A stretch of 64,000 nucleotides of DNA from Pseudonocardia oceani. Lineage in GTDB: Bacteria > Actinomycetota > Actinomycetes > Mycobacteriales > Pseudonocardiaceae. The first letter of the stretch is position 1; each line of letters opens with the position of its first letter. This document shows positions 25,814 through 36,451 of the stretch, piece after piece. A model generated the notes under the pieces. It did no database searches and was not told the DNA's origin. It was given only the letters and a program-made list of their open reading frames with translations. A program made the position numbers and the translations under genes. The stretch lies in assembly GCF_019263585.2 (NCBI RefSeq), contig NZ_JADQDF010000001.1, positions 2,232,001 to 2,296,000 on the forward strand, written 5' to 3'.

Positions 25814-27472
25814 TCAGGCGTTCCGCACCGCCGCCGCGTCCTCGAGACCCAGCAGCCCGACGCTCTTCTCCCGCATCTCGATCTTGCGGACCTTGCCCGT
25901 GACCGTCATCGGGAACTCGTCCACCACCATCACGTAGCGCGGGATCTTGTAGTGGGCGAGCTTGCCGGTGGCGAACTCGCGCACCTTCTCGACCGTCAGC
26001 TCCTCTGCGCCGTCGCGCAGCGTCACCCAGGCGCACAGCTCCTCGCCGTACTTCGCGTCGGGCACGCCGATGACCTGCGCGTCGAGGATGTCGGGGTGGG
26101 TGTAGAGGAACTCCTCGATCTCGCGCGGGTACACGTTCTCGCCGCCGCGGATGACCATGTCCTTGATCCGGCCGGTGATGTTGAGGTAGCCCTCGTCGTC
26201 CATGATCCCGATGTCGCCGGTGTGCATCCAGCGGGCGAAGTCGATCGACTCGGCGGTCTTCTCCGGCTCGTTCCAGTAGCCCAGCATCACGGAGTAGCCG
26301 CGGGTGCAGAGCTCGCCGGGCTCGCCGCGGGGCAGGGTCAGGCCGGTCTCCGGGTCGACGACCTTGACCTCCAGGTGCGGCCCGACGCGGCCGACGGTGG
26401 CGACGCGGCGCTCCAGCGAGTCGTCGACACGGGTCTGCGTGGACACCGGCGACGTCTCGGTCATGCCGTAGCAGATCGAGACCTCGGTCATCCCCATCCG
26501 GTCGACGACCTGCTTCATGACCTCGACCGGACACGGCGAGCCGGCCATGATCCCGGTGCGCAGCGACGAGAGGTCGTGGTCGCCGAAGGTGGGGTCGTTG
26601 AGCTCGGCGATGAACATCGTGGGCACGCCGTAGAGCGAGGTGCACCGCTCCTGCTGCACCGCGTGCAGCGTGGCCTTCGGGTCGAAGCCCTGGCCGGGGA
26701 TGACCATCGTCGAGCCGTTGGAGGTGCACGCGAGGTTGCCCATGACCATGCCGAAGCAGTGGTAGAAGGGCACCGGGATGCAGACGCGGTCCTCGGGGCC
26801 GTAGCCGCACAGGCGGCCGACGTTGTAGCCGTTGTTGAGGATGTTGTGGTGGCTCAGCGTGGCGCCCTTGGGGAAGCCCGTGGTGCCCGAGGTGTACTGG
26901 ATGTTGATCGGGTCGTCCGGGCTCAGCTCGGCCTGGCGGCGCGCGAGCTCGGCGGCGTCACCGGTGCGGCCGGGCTCGACGAGCGCGTCCCAGTCGGGGG
27001 TGCCGATGAGCACGACCCGGCGCAGGTCGGGGCAGTTCGGCCGGACGTCGGCGATCATCGCCGCGTAGTCGGACGTCTTGAACGCCGTCGCCGCCACGAG
27101 CACGGAGATCCCGGCCTGCTTGAGCACGTACTCGAGCTCGTGGGTGCGGTACGCCGGGTTGATGTTGACCAGCACCACGCCGATCTTCGCCGTGGCGTAC
27201 TGGACCAGCGTCCACTCGGCCACGTTGGGCGCCCAGATGCCGAGCCGGTCGCCCTTCTCCAGGCCCGCCGCCACCAGCCCGAGCGCGACGGCGTCGACCT
27301 CGGTGCGCAGCTCGCCGTAGGTCCATCTCCGGCCCGTCGGGACCTCGACCAGCGCGTCGACGTCCGGCTGGGCGAGCGCGGTGCGGTCGAAGTTGTCGCC
27401 GATCGTGTCGCCGAGCAGCGGTACCTCCGAGGTACCGGAGGCGTAGGAGGGGACGGCGGGGGCGAGGGACAC
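25814..27472 (-). CDS. medium/long-chain acyl-CoA ligase (FadD-like)
   Basis: The 552-aa AMP-forming ligase has [18 protein letters not shown], the GMTETSPVS motif, [61 protein letters not shown] and the C-terminal catalytic [14 protein letters not shown]. This fits the FadD35/AMP-binding group that acts on fatty acids. I chose the GTG at 27472 because AAAGG lies 7 bases before it; an upstream GTG at 27487 is possible. It is divergent from serS, from which it is separated by 126 bases. Confidence 0.85.
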   Translation of the reverse strand: MSLAPAVPSYASGTSEVPLLGDTIGDNFDRTALAQPDVDALVEVPTGRRWTYGELRTEVDAVALGLVAAGLEKGDRLGIWAPNVAEWTLVQYATAKIGVVLVNINPAYRTHELEYVLKQAGISVLVAATAFKTSDYAAMIADVRPNCPDLRRVVLIGTPDWDALVEPGRTGDAAELARRQAELSPDDPINIQYTSGTTGFPKGATLSHHNILNNGYNVGRLCGYGPEDRVCIPVPFYHCFGMVMGNLACTSNGSTMVIPGQGFDPKATLHAVQQERCTSLYGVPTMFIAELNDPTFGDHDLSSLRTGIMAGSPCPVEVMKQVVDRMGMTEVSICYGMTETSPVSTQTRVDDSLERRVATVGRVGPHLEVKVVDPETGLTLPRGEPGELCTRGYSVMLGYWNEPEKTAESIDFARWMHTGDIGIMDDEGYLNITGRIKDMVIRGGENVYPREIEEFLYTHPDILDAQVIGVPDAKYGEELCAWVTLRDGAEELTVEKVREFATGKLAHYKIPRYVMVVDEFPMTVTGKVRKIEMREKSVGLLGLEDAAAVRNA

Positions 27473-27598
27473 GGGAAGGCCTTTCACACGACGATGTGGT
27501 TCACCGCTCATCCTGCGACGGCGACGGGCCGCCCCGCCACCTCCGGATGGGGAGACGCCACCCGGAAGGCGGTGGCGCGGCGCCGATACCCTGGTCCG

Positions 27599-28864
27599 AT
27601 GCACGACCCCCGCGTCCTGCTCGATCCCGCCACCGATGCCGTCCGCCGCCTCGCCCGGCGCGGCCACTCCCTCGACGTCACCGCGCTCGAGAAGCTGCTG
27701 GCCGCCCGCAACTCCGCGATCGGTCGGGGCGACGACGCGCGCGGGGAGTCCAAGCGCGTCGCCACGTCGGTCAAGGGCGCCTCCCCGGAGGAGCGCCCCG
27801 CGCTGGTCGAGCGCGCCCGCGAGCTCAAGGCCGTCGTCGCCGCGGCGGAGGACGAGCACCGCGTGCTGGAGGCGGAGCTGCAGGACCTGCTGCTCGGGAT
27901 CCCGAACCTGCCCGCCGACGAGCTGCCCGACGGCACCTCCGACGCCGACGCCGAGCTGGTGCGCACCTGGGGCGAGCCCCCGGCGATCGACGCCCCGCTC
28001 GACCACGTCGACCTCGGCGAGAAGCTCGGCATCCTCGACCTCCCGCGCGCCACGAAACTGGCCGGCCCGCGGTTCGTCGTGCTCAAGGGCCGGGGCGCGA
28101 AGCTCGAGCGCGCGCTCGCCCGCTACTTCCTCGACCTCGCCGAGCAGCACGGCTACACCGAGTTCTCGGTGCCCACGCTGGTCAACGCCACGACGATGAC
28201 CGGCACCGGGCAGCTGCCGAAGTTCGAGCAGGACCTGTTCCGCACCGGCGTCGACGAGCGCGCGCTCTACCTCATCCCCACCGCCGAGGTGCCGCTCACG
28301 AACCTGCACGCCAAGGAGACCCTCGACGCCGAGGACCTCCCGCTCGCCTACACCGCGCACACCCCGTGCTTCCGCTCCGAGGCGGGCTCCTACGGCCGCG
28401 ACACCCGCGGGATGATCCGCGTGCACGAGTTCTCCAAGGTCGAGCTCGTGCGGTTCGTCGACCCGGCGCGCTCGCGCGAGGAGCTGGAGCTGCTGCTCAC
28501 CCACGCCGAGGCGGTGCTGCAGGGCCTGGGCCTGGCCTACCGCGTCGTGCGGCTCGCGGCGGGCGACATCGGCTTCTCCTCGGAGTACACCTACGACATC
28601 GAGGTGTGGCTGCCCGGCCAGCAGGCCTACCGCGAGATCGCGTCGGCGTCGGACTTCGGCACGTTCCAGGCCCGCCGCGCCGGGATCCGGACCAAGGCCA
28701 AGGACGGCACCCGCGGGTTCGCGGCCACGCTCAACAGCTCCGCGCTCCCGATCGGGCGCACGCTCGTCGCGCTGCTGGAACAGGGGCAGCAGGCCGACGG
28801 GTCGGTCCGCATCCCCGAGGCGCTCGTGCCCTACACCGGGTTCGACGTCCTCGACCCCGCGTAG
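27599..28864 (+). CDS. serS: seryl-tRNA synthetase
   Basis: The 421-aa class II synthetase has the N-terminal coiled-coil tRNA arm (residues about 30-100: [16 protein letters not shown]...[24 protein letters not shown]), followed by [36 protein letters not shown], motif 2 ([25 protein letters not shown]), [29 protein letters not shown] and motif 3 ([23 protein letters not shown]). It charges tRNA-Ser with serine. Length and motifs are normal. Confidence 0.95.
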   Translation: MHDPRVLLDPATDAVRRLARRGHSLDVTALEKLLAARNSAIGRGDDARGESKRVATSVKGASPEERPALVERARELKAVVAAAEDEHRVLEAELQDLLLGIPNLPADELPDGTSDADAELVRTWGEPPAIDAPLDHVDLGEKLGILDLPRATKLAGPRFVVLKGRGAKLERALARYFLDLAEQHGYTEFSVPTLVNATTMTGTGQLPKFEQDLFRTGVDERALYLIPTAEVPLTNLHAKETLDAEDLPLAYTAHTPCFRSEAGSYGRDTRGMIRVHEFSKVELVRFVDPARSREELELLLTHAEAVLQGLGLAYRVVRLAAGDIGFSSEYTYDIEVWLPGQQAYREIASASDFGTFQARRAGIRTKAKDGTRGFAATLNSSALPIGRTLVALLEQGQQADGSVRIPEALVPYTGFDVLDPA

Positions 28865-28896
28865 GCCCGCCCGCCCCCTGGCGACGGCGGGCGGGC
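28865..28896. terminator. bidirectional terminator between serS and subtilase
   Basis: An 11-bp perfect stem (GCCCGCCCGCC at 28865-28875 pairing with 28886-28896) with a 10-base loop lies directly after the serS stop and 8 bases before the end of the convergent subtilase gene. Confidence 0.7.
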
Positions 28897-28904
28897 ACCG
28901 GTGG

Positions 28905-30080
28905 TCAGAGGCCGCCGGTGCTCAGCAGGAGGTTGGCCGTGCCGCCCTCGCCGCCCCCGCGGACGACGCCGGGGGTGCCGTTGGCGAGCAGCCAGCGCTC
29001 GACGTCGCCGCTGGAGGCGTCGCCGTAGGTCTCCTTGTAGAGCGCGGCGACCCCCGCGGCGTGCGGCGCGGCCATCGAGGTGCCCGTGTAGGACGCCGTG
29101 CCGCCGCCGGGGACGCTGGAGACGATGCCGCTGCCGGGGGCGTAGAGGTCGACGCAGCCGCCGGTGCTCGACGAGGAGGCGCGCTGGTCGTCGATCGTCG
29201 AGTTGGCGACGACGAGCACGCCGTCCGAGGCGCGGGGCGCGACGCCGCAGTCGTCGCCTCCGGTGTTGCCCGCCGAGGACGCGACGAAGACCCCGTCGCC
29301 GACGAGCGAGCTGACGGCGCTGAGCAGGACGTCGGACGGGCCGTAGCTCCACGACATCACCGCGACCGACGGGCCCCGGCGGTTGCGCGCCACCCAGTCG
29401 ATGCCCGCGAGCAGCGAGGACAGGGTGCCGGCGCCGGAGCAGTCGAGCACCTTCACCGAGCGCACCTGCGCGCCCTTCGCCACGCCGTAGTCGCGGGAGG
29501 CGGCGATTCCGGCGACCACCGTGCCGTGGCCGTCGCAGTCACCGGAGATGTCGTCCACGGTGTTGACGGCCTCGCTCGCGCGGCCCTCGAACTGCGGGTG
29601 GGTGGTGTCGACGCCGGTGTCGAGCACGTAGACCGTGACGCCCGCGCCCGTCGCCCGGGTCGTGTAGGCGTTGTCGAGGGGGAGCGCGCGCTGGTCGATG
29701 CGGTCCAGGCCCCAGTTCGGCGGGTTGCGCTGCACACCCTCGGTGAGGGCGTCGCTCGTGCGGCGGGAGCGGGGCTCGAGCGGGGTGATCCGCAGGTCCT
29801 CCTCCACCCCGATGACGCCGGGGCGGTCCTGGAGCTCCTGCACCTGCAGCCGCGAGAGCCGTGCGGCGAAGCCGGAGAACGCGCGCTCGAACAGCACCGT
29901 CGGCTCCACCCTCAGCGCCCGCGCCGCCGCCCGCGCCTCGGCCGCCGTGCGGGCGTGCACGACGTAGTCCGACCCGGCGTCGGGCTCCGGCTGGCCGGCA
30001 TGGGCGGCGGGGCCGAGCACCGTCGTCAGGCACAGGAGCGCGATCACCAGGGGGGCGAGGCGCAGGATCAGGCGGGTCAC
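28905..30080 (-). CDS. secreted subtilisin-like (S8, proteinase K-type) protease
   Basis: This 391-aa precursor has a signal peptide (residues 1-28, cleavage after AHA), an I9 propeptide inhibitor domain ([18 protein letters not shown] to VEEDLRIT, about 38-98) and an S8 domain. Catalytic residues are D154 (VLDTGVD), H185 (DGHGT) and S335 ([11 protein letters not shown]). [15 protein letters not shown] at the domain start is typical of proteinase K-like enzymes. Two cysteine pairs (C182/C217 region, C298/C311 region) may form disulphides. Extracellular degradative protease. Confidence 0.9.
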   Translation of the reverse strand: MTRLILRLAPLVIALLCLTTVLGPAAHAGQPEPDAGSDYVVHARTAAEARAAARALRVEPTVLFERAFSGFAARLSRLQVQELQDRPGVIGVEEDLRITPLEPRSRRTSDALTEGVQRNPPNWGLDRIDQRALPLDNAYTTRATGAGVTVYVLDTGVDTTHPQFEGRASEAVNTVDDISGDCDGHGTVVAGIAASRDYGVAKGAQVRSVKVLDCSGAGTLSSLLAGIDWVARNRRGPSVAVMSWSYGPSDVLLSAVSSLVGDGVFVASSAGNTGGDDCGVAPRASDGVLVVANSTIDDQRASSSSTGGCVDLYAPGSGIVSSVPGGGTASYTGTSMAAPHAAGVAALYKETYGDASSGDVERWLLANGTPGVVRGGGEGGTANLLLSTGGL

Positions 30081-30224
30081 GGTGAGCGACGCTACGGTCG
30101 CCGCGCGGTCACCGACAGGGACACGATCGGGGCTCGGGTGACGCGTGTGCCTGATGGTGTGACGCTGGGTTGACGCGGACGCGCGCGGCCCCTCCGCCCG
30201 GGGCGGCGCCCTGCGCTCCGCCCG

Positions 30225-30851
30225 ATGACCACGCTCCGACCGCCTGCCGTGGCGCTGGCCGGTTTCCTGCTCGCCGCGGGCTGCGCCGGCGCCCCGCCCG
30301 CTCCCACCCCGGCCCCGCCGCTGCCCACGCCGACGACCGCGCCCGCCGCCACCACCGCACCGGTGGACACGACGACCGCCGCCGCCCCGGCCGACCTCGT
30401 CGCCGAGGCCTCCGCCGACAGCCCCGGCTTCGGCCTGCTCGAGGCCGTGCGCCTGGCCGGGCAGGACGGCGTCGACCGGATCGTGTTCGAGTTCGACGGC
30501 GCCGTTCCCGGCTACCGCATCTCCTACGCCGACCTCCCCGTCACCTCCGACCCCGCGGGCGAGGAGGTGCCGCTGGCCGGGGGCGCGGCGCTGCAGGTGT
30601 CGCTGATCGGGTCGAGCTCCTACGCCGAGGTCGGCGACCCCCAGCCCGCCTACACCGTGGCCGGCCGGATCGTCGGTGGCGAGGGCTGTGACCGTCGGAA
30701 GTGCGACGTGGTGGTCGTCGCGGGGGCCCTGACGTCACGTTCCCGCCACCCCCTCACCCCGCCGCGTGGATCGCCACCTCCGTGGCCTTCACCGCGAACC
30801 ACAGGTCGTCGCCCGGCTCCACGCCGAGGTCCGCCACCGCCTCCGGTGTGA
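30225..30851 (+). CDS. AMIN-like lipoprotein with altered C-terminus
   Basis: This 208-aa lipoprotein (lipobox LLAAGC, C20) has a Thr/Pro linker and an AMIN-like domain start: RLAGQDGVDRIVFEFDGAVPGYRISYADLPVTSDPAGEEVPLAGGAALQVSLIG. After residue ~145 the expected family end (a FEGVLTW-type segment and a beta strand closing the domain) is missing. The frame instead runs through a Cys-Asp-Arg-rich stretch into an Arg/Pro-rich tail that overlaps the convergent modC by 98 bases. The gene is probably truncated or frameshifted near 30660-30750. Confidence 0.6.
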   Translation: MTTLRPPAVALAGFLLAAGCAGAPPAPTPAPPLPTPTTAPAATTAPVDTTTAAAPADLVAEASADSPGFGLLEAVRLAGQDGVDRIVFEFDGAVPGYRISYADLPVTSDPAGEEVPLAGGAALQVSLIGSSSYAEVGDPQPAYTVAGRIVGGEGCDRRKCDVVVVAGALTSRSRHPLTPPRGSPPPWPSPRTTGRRPAPRRGPPPPPV

Positions 30852-31845
30852 CGTCGGCCGCCAGCCCCTCGACCCACGTCGGCCCCCCCGGCACGGCACC
30901 CGCCCGCAGCCGCACCACGTCCCCGCGCGGTTCGATGGCGGCCAGGCGCACCGGCAGGACGTTGCGGGGGCTGCCGGTGGGGCGGGTCGCGTGCACCGCC
31001 ACCGCCGACGGCGGGAACACGGCCACCGCGGCCTCCCCGGGCTCGACGCCCTCGGCCCGGCCCGAGACCAGCAGGCCGTCGGGGGTGCGCAGGCCGGCGG
31101 CGTCGCGGACGCCCGGCACGAGGTCGAGCCCGGCGATCCGCGCGGTGAACGCGCTGCGCGGGCGGGCCAGGACCTCGCGCACCGGACCCTCCTCGACCAC
31201 GCGCCCCGCGGTGAGCACGACGACCCGGTCGGCCAGGACCAGCGCGTCGAGCGCGGAGTGCGTGACGAGCACGGCGGTCTGCTCGGCGTCGCGGATGACG
31301 CGCCGCAGCAGCCCGCGCATCGCCGGGGTGGCGTCGACGTCGAGCGCGGCGAGCGGCTCGTCGAGCAGCAGGAGCCCGGGCGCGGGGGCCAGCGCGCGGG
31401 CCAGCGCGACCCGCTGCTGCTGGCCGCCCGACATCTGCGCGGGCCTGCGGTCGCCGAGCTCGGTCGCGTCGACGCCCGCCAGCAGCTCCTCCGCCCGGGC
31501 CCGGGCTTCTCGGCGCGGCACACCGTGGGCGCGGGGGCCGAAGGCGATGTTGTCGCGCGCGGTGAGGTGCGGGAACAGCAGCGCCTGCTGGGCGAGCAGG
31601 CCCACCCCGCGCAGGTGCGGCGGCACGTGCACGCCCGCCGCGGTGTCGGTGACGACCCGCTCCCCCACCCGCACCGACCCCTCGTCGGGGCGCAGCAGGC
31701 CCGACAGCACGCCGAGCAGCGTCGACTTGCCCGCGCCGTTGGGCCCGAGCACCGCCAGCACCTCGCCGGGCGCCGCCGACAGCGCCACGTCGAGGGTGAA
31801 GGCGGGACGCCGGACGACGAAGCGGGCGTCCAGGCCGGTGCTCAC
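30754..31845 (-). CDS. modC: molybdate ABC transporter ATP-binding protein ModC
   Basis: The 363-aa ATPase has Walker A LGPNGAGKST, the Q-loop, signature QMSGGQQQRVALARALA, Walker B LLLLDEPLAALD and the H-loop VTHSALDAL. A C-terminal TOBE-like region (RNVLPVRLAAIEPRGDVVRLRAG...DVTPEAVADLGVEPGDDLWFAVKATEVAIHAA) is typical of ModC and binds molybdate. I chose the GTG at 31845, behind TGAGGTG; an earlier GTG at 31869 is possible. Third gene after modA and modB. Confidence 0.9.
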   Translation of the reverse strand: MSTGLDARFVVRRPAFTLDVALSAAPGEVLAVLGPNGAGKSTLLGVLSGLLRPDEGSVRVGERVVTDTAAGVHVPPHLRGVGLLAQQALLFPHLTARDNIAFGPRAHGVPRREARARAEELLAGVDATELGDRRPAQMSGGQQQRVALARALAPAPGLLLLDEPLAALDVDATPAMRGLLRRVIRDAEQTAVLVTHSALDALVLADRVVVLTAGRVVEEGPVREVLARPRSAFTARIAGLDLVPGVRDAAGLRTPDGLLVSGRAEGVEPGEAAVAVFPPSAVAVHATRPTGSPRNVLPVRLAAIEPRGDVVRLRAGAVPGGPTWVEGLAADVTPEAVADLGVEPGDDLWFAVKATEVAIHAAG

Positions 31846-31870
31846 GCCCGACACCTCAGGACGGCGCACC

Positions 31871-32698
31871 TCACGACAGCACCGACCGCGGCCGCGCCAC
31901 CGCGATCACCAGGATCGCGACGACGACCAGCAGCAGCGACAGCGCCACCGCCGCGTCCACATCGGACTCCCGCGCGAGGTAGACGAGCAGCGGCAGCGTC
32001 CGCGTGGTGCCCTCCAGGCTGCCGGCGAACGCGATCGTCGCCCCGAACTCCCCCAGGCACCGGGCGAACGCCAGCACCGCGCCCGACAGCAGCCCGGGCA
32101 GCACCAGCGGCACCGTGACCCGCCGGAACGCCAGCCACGGCGACGCCCCGAGCGTGGCGGCCACCGACTCGTAGCGCTGCCCGGCCGTGCGCAGCGCCCC
32201 CTCCAGGCTGACGACGAGGAACGGCAGCGCGACGAAGGTCTGCGCGAGCACCACCGCGGCCGTCGTGAACGGCACGGTGATCCCGAACGCCAGCTCCAGC
32301 CCCTGCCCGACCAGCCCGGTCCGGCCGACGAGGTACAGCAGCGCCAGCCCCCCGACGACGGGCGGCAGCACCAGCGGCAGCAGGACGACCGAGCGCAGGA
32401 ACTGCATCCCGGGGACCCGGCCGCGCGCGAGCACCACCGCCAGCGGGCCGCCGAGCAGGATGCACAGCACCGTCGACACCCCCGCGGTGACCAGCGAGAG
32501 CCGCAGCGCGCTCAGCGACGCCCGGCTCAGCAGCAGCTCCGGCAGCCGGGCGAGGTCGGTGCGCAGGGCGAGGCCGACGACGGGCAGCGCGATCAGCGCG
32601 AACGCGATCCCGGCCGGGATCCAGAGGAACCACGGCAGGCCGACCGGCGCGTCGTGGCCGTCCCGACGCCCGGTCCGCGAGGTGGGGGTCGTGGTCAC
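31871..32698 (-). CDS. modB: molybdate ABC transporter permease ModB
   Basis: This 275-aa permease has about six membrane segments and the binding-protein-dependent signature [47 protein letters not shown]. The GTG overlaps the modA stop (GTGA). It carries molybdate across the membrane with ModA and ModC. Confidence 0.9.
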   Translation of the reverse strand: MTTTPTSRTGRRDGHDAPVGLPWFLWIPAGIAFALIALPVVGLALRTDLARLPELLLSRASLSALRLSLVTAGVSTVLCILLGGPLAVVLARGRVPGMQFLRSVVLLPLVLPPVVGGLALLYLVGRTGLVGQGLELAFGITVPFTTAAVVLAQTFVALPFLVVSLEGALRTAGQRYESVAATLGASPWLAFRRVTVPLVLPGLLSGAVLAFARCLGEFGATIAFAGSLEGTTRTLPLLVYLARESDVDAAVALSLLLVVVAILVIAVARPRSVLS

Positions 32699-33471
32699 GG
32701 CGCCCCGACGAACCCGGCGTCCGTCAGCACGGCCTGGCCGTCGGCGCCGGTCACCAGCGCGGTCCAGGCCCGCGCCAGGTCGGGCTGCGGGGCCGAGGTG
32801 AGGACGCCGATCGGGTAGTCGGTGACGGCCTGGCCGGCCTCGGGGAACGCGATGCCCTCGACCGCGCCGCCCGCCGAGGCGACATCGGTGACGTAGACGA
32901 GGCCGGCGTCGGCGTTGCCCGTGGCGACGCGGCCCAGCGTCGAGCGGACGTCGGGCTCCTCGCTGACCGGGGTGAGCACGACGCCGGTGGCCGTCTCGAT
33001 CCTCTCGACCGCGGCGCCGCACGGGACCTGCGGCGCGCAGACGACGACCTGCAGGTCCGGGCGGGCGAGGTCGGCGAAGCCGGTGATGCCCTCGGGGTTG
33101 CCCGGCGCGGTGACGATCTGCAGCTCGTTCCGCGCGAAGACCGCGGGAGCGCCGTCGATCAGGCCCGCGTCGGTGACGGTCCTCATCGTGGCGGCGCTCG
33201 CGGACGCGAACACGTCGGCCGGCCCGCCGTTGACGAGCTGCTGGGCGAGGTCGGACGACGCGCCGTAGTTGAGGACGACGTCGACGCCCGGGTTGTCGGC
33301 CTCGAAGCGCGTCTCGAGCCCGGTGAACACGTCGGTGAGCGACGCGGCGGCGAACACCGTCAGGGTCCGGTCCTCCGGGCCCGACTCCGCGGGTGCGGAG
33401 CCGGTGGTGTTCCCCCCGCAGCCGGCCAGGACCAGCACGGCGGCACCGACGGCCAGCAGGCGCACGTTCAC
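32695..33471 (-). CDS. modA: molybdate-binding lipoprotein ModA
   Basis: This 258-aa lipoprotein (lipobox LVLAGC, C18) carries ModA signatures [54 protein letters not shown] and [12 protein letters not shown]. It captures molybdate/tungstate outside the membrane. The start GTG overlaps the stop of the HTH-TOBE gene. A disulphide between the two cysteines near [15 protein letters not shown] is plausible. Confidence 0.92.
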   Translation of the reverse strand: MNVRLLAVGAAVLVLAGCGGNTTGSAPAESGPEDRTLTVFAAASLTDVFTGLETRFEADNPGVDVVLNYGASSDLAQQLVNGGPADVFASASAATMRTVTDAGLIDGAPAVFARNELQIVTAPGNPEGITGFADLARPDLQVVVCAPQVPCGAAVERIETATGVVLTPVSEEPDVRSTLGRVATGNADAGLVYVTDVASAGGAVEGIAFPEAGQAVTDYPIGVLTSAPQPDLARAWTALVTGADGQAVLTDAGFVGAP

Positions 33472-33686
33472 GGGGTTCCTCCCGGGGCCTCGACGACCGC
33501 GTCGGTCGACGTGATGACGGCGACCGCGAGGACACCGGGTCGGAGCTCCATCTCGTGCACGGCCTCGGCCGGGAGCAGCGAGACGAAGGGCTGCACGGGC
33601 AGCATCCCGGCCTCCACCCGGCGACGGACGGTGTCGTCGCTGACGCCCGGCAGGCGGGCGGCGTCGGCGATCCTGAACTGCGGCAC
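33468..33686 (-). CDS. shortened HTH-TOBE molybdate regulator
   Basis: This 72-aa protein begins with the MerR/excisionase-type helix-turn-helix of actinobacterial molybdopterin-binding regulators ([28 protein letters not shown]) and ends with the last part of a TOBE domain ([34 protein letters not shown]). The middle that joins them in relatives, about 50-60 residues with the first TOBE strands, is absent. The frame is kept. It is first in the mod operon, and its stop overlaps modA. It may still bind DNA, but molybdate sensing should be impaired. Confidence 0.7.
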   Translation of the reverse strand: MPQFRIADAARLPGVSDDTVRRRVEAGMLPVQPFVSLLPAEAVHEMELRPGVLAVAVITSTDAVVEAPGGTP

Positions 33687-33746
33687 GGAGCGGATCCTAA
33701 ATGCGCACCTGCGAGTTCGGCCAGTCGGCTCCCGAGGTGTGGTGCA

Positions 33747-34961
33747 ATGCCTGTCGTGGACTTCGAACCGAGTGCCGTCGCCGCCGACCACACGAAGCGC
33801 ATGCGCGCGTTCCTCGACGAGAAGGTGCTGCCCGCCGAGGCCGTCTACGACGCCTACCGCGCCGAGCGCCGCGGCACGCCCCAGGAGTGGGACCTGCCGC
33901 CGGTGGTCGAGGAGCTCAAGGCCGACGCGCGGGCCCGCGGCCTGTGGAACCTGTTCCTGCCCGCCCTGTCCGGGCTGTCCAACCTCGAGTACGCCCAGGT
34001 GGCCGAGGTGTCGGGCTGGTCGCCGGTGATCGCGCCCGAGGCGATCAACTGCCAGGCCCCCGACACCGGCAACATGGAGACGCTGCATCTGTTCGGCACG
34101 CCCGAGCAGAAGGCGGAGTGGCTGGAGCCGCTGCTGGCGGGCGAGATCAGGTCCGGCTTCGCGATGACCGAGCCCGACGTCGCCTCCTCCGACGCCACCA
34201 ACGTCCAGACCACGATCCGCCGCGAGGGCGACGAGTACGTGATCTCGGGCCGCAAGTGGTGGATCTCCGGCGCCGCAGACGCGCGCTGCACGATCTTCAT
34301 CGTCATGGGCAAGACCGACACGGAGGCGGCGACGCACCGGCAGCAGTCGATGGTGCTCGTGCCGCGCGACACCCCCGGGCTGACGATCACCCGCAACCTG
34401 CCGACGTTCGGCTACCAGGACCAGCACGGGCACTCCGAGCTGGAGTTCACCGACGTCCGCGTGCCCGTCTCGAACCTGCTCGGCGAGGAGGGCGGGGGCT
34501 TCGCCATCGCCCAGGCGCGGCTGGGCCCCGGCCGCATCCACCACTGCATGCGCCTGATCGGGATGGCCGAGCGCGCGATCGACCTCATGGTGCGGCGCGC
34601 GCAGTCCCGCGTCGCCTTCGGGCGGCCGCTGTCGGAGCAGGGCGTGGTGCGCGAGCAGATCGCGCAGTCGCGCATCGAGGTGGAGCAGGCGCGGCTGCTG
34701 GTCTACAAGACGGCGTGGCTGATCGACCGCTTCGGCGCGAAGGGCGCGGCCACCGAGATCGCCGCGATCAAGGTGATCACCCCGCGGATCGCCTGCGACG
34801 TCATCGACCGCGCCATCCAGATCCACGGCGGCGCCGGCATGAGCGACGACACTCCGCTCGCCTACTTCTACGTCTGGGCGCGCGCCCTGCGCCTGGCCGA
34901 CGGACCCGACGAGGTCCACCTGCGCACCGTCGCCCGCCAGGAGCTCGGCCGCCACAACTGA
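33747..34961 (+). CDS. acyl-CoA dehydrogenase family protein (ACAD10/11-like)
   Basis: This 404-aa FAD enzyme oxidises an acyl-CoA. Segments include [88 protein letters not shown] and the C-terminal [35 protein letters not shown]. This composition is typical of ACAD10/11-like members. It is divergent from the mod operon. Confidence 0.88.
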   Translation: MPVVDFEPSAVAADHTKRMRAFLDEKVLPAEAVYDAYRAERRGTPQEWDLPPVVEELKADARARGLWNLFLPALSGLSNLEYAQVAEVSGWSPVIAPEAINCQAPDTGNMETLHLFGTPEQKAEWLEPLLAGEIRSGFAMTEPDVASSDATNVQTTIRREGDEYVISGRKWWISGAADARCTIFIVMGKTDTEAATHRQQSMVLVPRDTPGLTITRNLPTFGYQDQHGHSELEFTDVRVPVSNLLGEEGGGFAIAQARLGPGRIHHCMRLIGMAERAIDLMVRRAQSRVAFGRPLSEQGVVREQIAQSRIEVEQARLLVYKTAWLIDRFGAKGAATEIAAIKVITPRIACDVIDRAIQIHGGAGMSDDTPLAYFYVWARALRLADGPDEVHLRTVARQELGRHN

Positions 34962-35105
34962 CCGCGGCGTGACCCGGCTCACCTTTAGGAGACCGAGAGC
35001 CGGGCAGCTGCGGCCTGTTGCGCAAATCCGATCCGCGTCTGCGGAACACGACATCCGCGCAGGTCATGGGCCGAATGGACCAGAGGACGGGGCCGCTACT
35101 CTCGT

Positions 35106-36170
35106 GTGGTGACGCCATCCGAGCTCGGCCTCCCCGCTGTGCGGAGGGCCACCACCCGAGACCCGGCACGCCCCGACGACGCACGCCTGATCGACACGTT
35201 CGGGCGGGTCGCCACCGACCTCCGGATCTCGCTGACCGACCGCTGCAACCTGCGCTGCTCCTACTGCATGCCCGCCGAGGGCCTCGACTGGATGCCGCGC
35301 GACGAGCAGCTCACCGACGAGGAGCTGATGCGCCTCATCGGGATCGCGGTGCACGCCCTCGGCATCGAGGAACTGCGCTTCACCGGCGGCGAGCCGATGC
35401 TCCGCAAGGGGCTCGAAGGGCTCGTGTCGGCCTCGGCCGCGCTGGAGCCCCGCCCCGACATCTCGCTGACGACCAACGGCATCGGCCTCGCACGGCGCGC
35501 CGAGTCGCTGGCGGCCGCGGGGGTCAACCGGCTCAACGTCTCGATGGACACGCTGCGCCCCGAGCGCTTCGCCACCATCACCCGACGCGACCGCCTCTCC
35601 GACGTGCTCGACGGCCTCGCCGCCGCCCGCGCCGCGGGCCTCGGCCCCGTCAAGATCAACACAGTGCTGCTGCGCGGCCTCAACGACGACGAGGCCTGCG
35701 ACCTGCTGCGCTTCGCCGTCGAGGGCGGCTACGAGCTGCGCTTCATCGAGCAGATGCCGCTCGACGCCCAGCACGGCTGGGAGCGCACCGAGATGATCAC
35801 CGCGGGCGAGATCCTGGAGAAGCTGCAGGCCGAGTTCACGCTCACGCCCGACTCCGTCGCCCGCGGCGGCGCCCCGGCCGAGCGCTGGATCGTCGACGGC
35901 GGCCCGGCCGCGGTCGGCGTCATCGCCTCGGTCACGCGCCCGTTCTGCGGCGCGTGCGACCGCACCCGCCTGACCGCCGACGGCCAGGTCCGCTCGTGCC
36001 TGTTCGCCCGCACCGAGACCGACCTGCGCGCGATGATCCGCGGCGGCTGCAGCGACGCCGAGATCGCCGAGTCCTGGCGCGACGCGATGTGGGGCAAGCT
36101 CGCCGGCCACGGCATCGACGACCCGGGCTTCCTGCAGCCCGACCGCCCGATGAGCGCGATCGGGGGCTAG
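35106..36170 (+). CDS. moaA: GTP 3',8-cyclase MoaA (molybdenum cofactor)
   Basis: This 354-aa radical-SAM enzyme makes the first molybdopterin precursor from GTP, with MoaC. The N-terminal cluster is C47-NLR-C51-SY-C54, the second cluster C281-GA-C284 and C298. GGEPML, the GTP-binding RFIEQMPLD and the C-terminal SAIGG (double glycine) are present. The GTG start follows a non-coding leader of about 140 bases; I could not fit a Moco riboswitch to it. moaD follows 13 bases downstream. Confidence 0.92.
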   Translation: MVTPSELGLPAVRRATTRDPARPDDARLIDTFGRVATDLRISLTDRCNLRCSYCMPAEGLDWMPRDEQLTDEELMRLIGIAVHALGIEELRFTGGEPMLRKGLEGLVSASAALEPRPDISLTTNGIGLARRAESLAAAGVNRLNVSMDTLRPERFATITRRDRLSDVLDGLAAARAAGLGPVKINTVLLRGLNDDEACDLLRFAVEGGYELRFIEQMPLDAQHGWERTEMITAGEILEKLQAEFTLTPDSVARGGAPAERWIVDGGPAAVGVIASVTRPFCGACDRTRLTADGQVRSCLFARTETDLRAMIRGGCSDAEIAESWRDAMWGKLAGHGIDDPGFLQPDRPMSAIGG

Positions 36171-36183
36171 GAGGATGGACACC

Positions 36184-36444
36184 ATGACCACCACCACCGT
36201 CACGGTGCGCTACTTCGCAGCCGCGCGGGCCGCGGCGGGCACCGAGGTCGAGAAGGTCCAGCTCCCGGCGGGCTCCACCGTCGCCGCCGCCCTCGACGCG
36301 CTCCGGGCCCAGCACGGCCCGGAGTTCGCGGTGGTGCTGGCGCGGTGCAGCTTCCTGCTCGACGAGGTCGCCGTGCGCGACCAGGCCACCACGCTGGACG
36401 CCGACGCCGTCCTCGACGTCCTGCCGCCGTTCGCGGGCGGCTGA
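36184..36444 (+). CDS. moaD: molybdopterin synthase small subunit MoaD
   Basis: This 86-aa ubiquitin-fold sulfur carrier ends in the required PPFAGG, whose terminal Gly is thiocarboxylated. I chose the ATG at 36184 because GGAGG lies 9 bases upstream; the ATG at 36175 overlaps that site. It probably forms an operon with moaA. MoaE, the partner, is not in the window. Confidence 0.88.
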   Translation: MTTTTVTVRYFAAARAAAGTEVEKVQLPAGSTVAAALDALRAQHGPEFAVVLARCSFLLDEVAVRDQATTLDADAVLDVLPPFAGG

Positions 36445-36451
36445 GCCCCGC

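Noticed and set aside
34962..35105. Possible molybdenum-cofactor riboswitch before moaA
   Set aside because: Only a weak 7-bp stem (CCCGGCT/AGCCGGG) with a long loop is visible; the conserved riboswitch helices could not be fitted.
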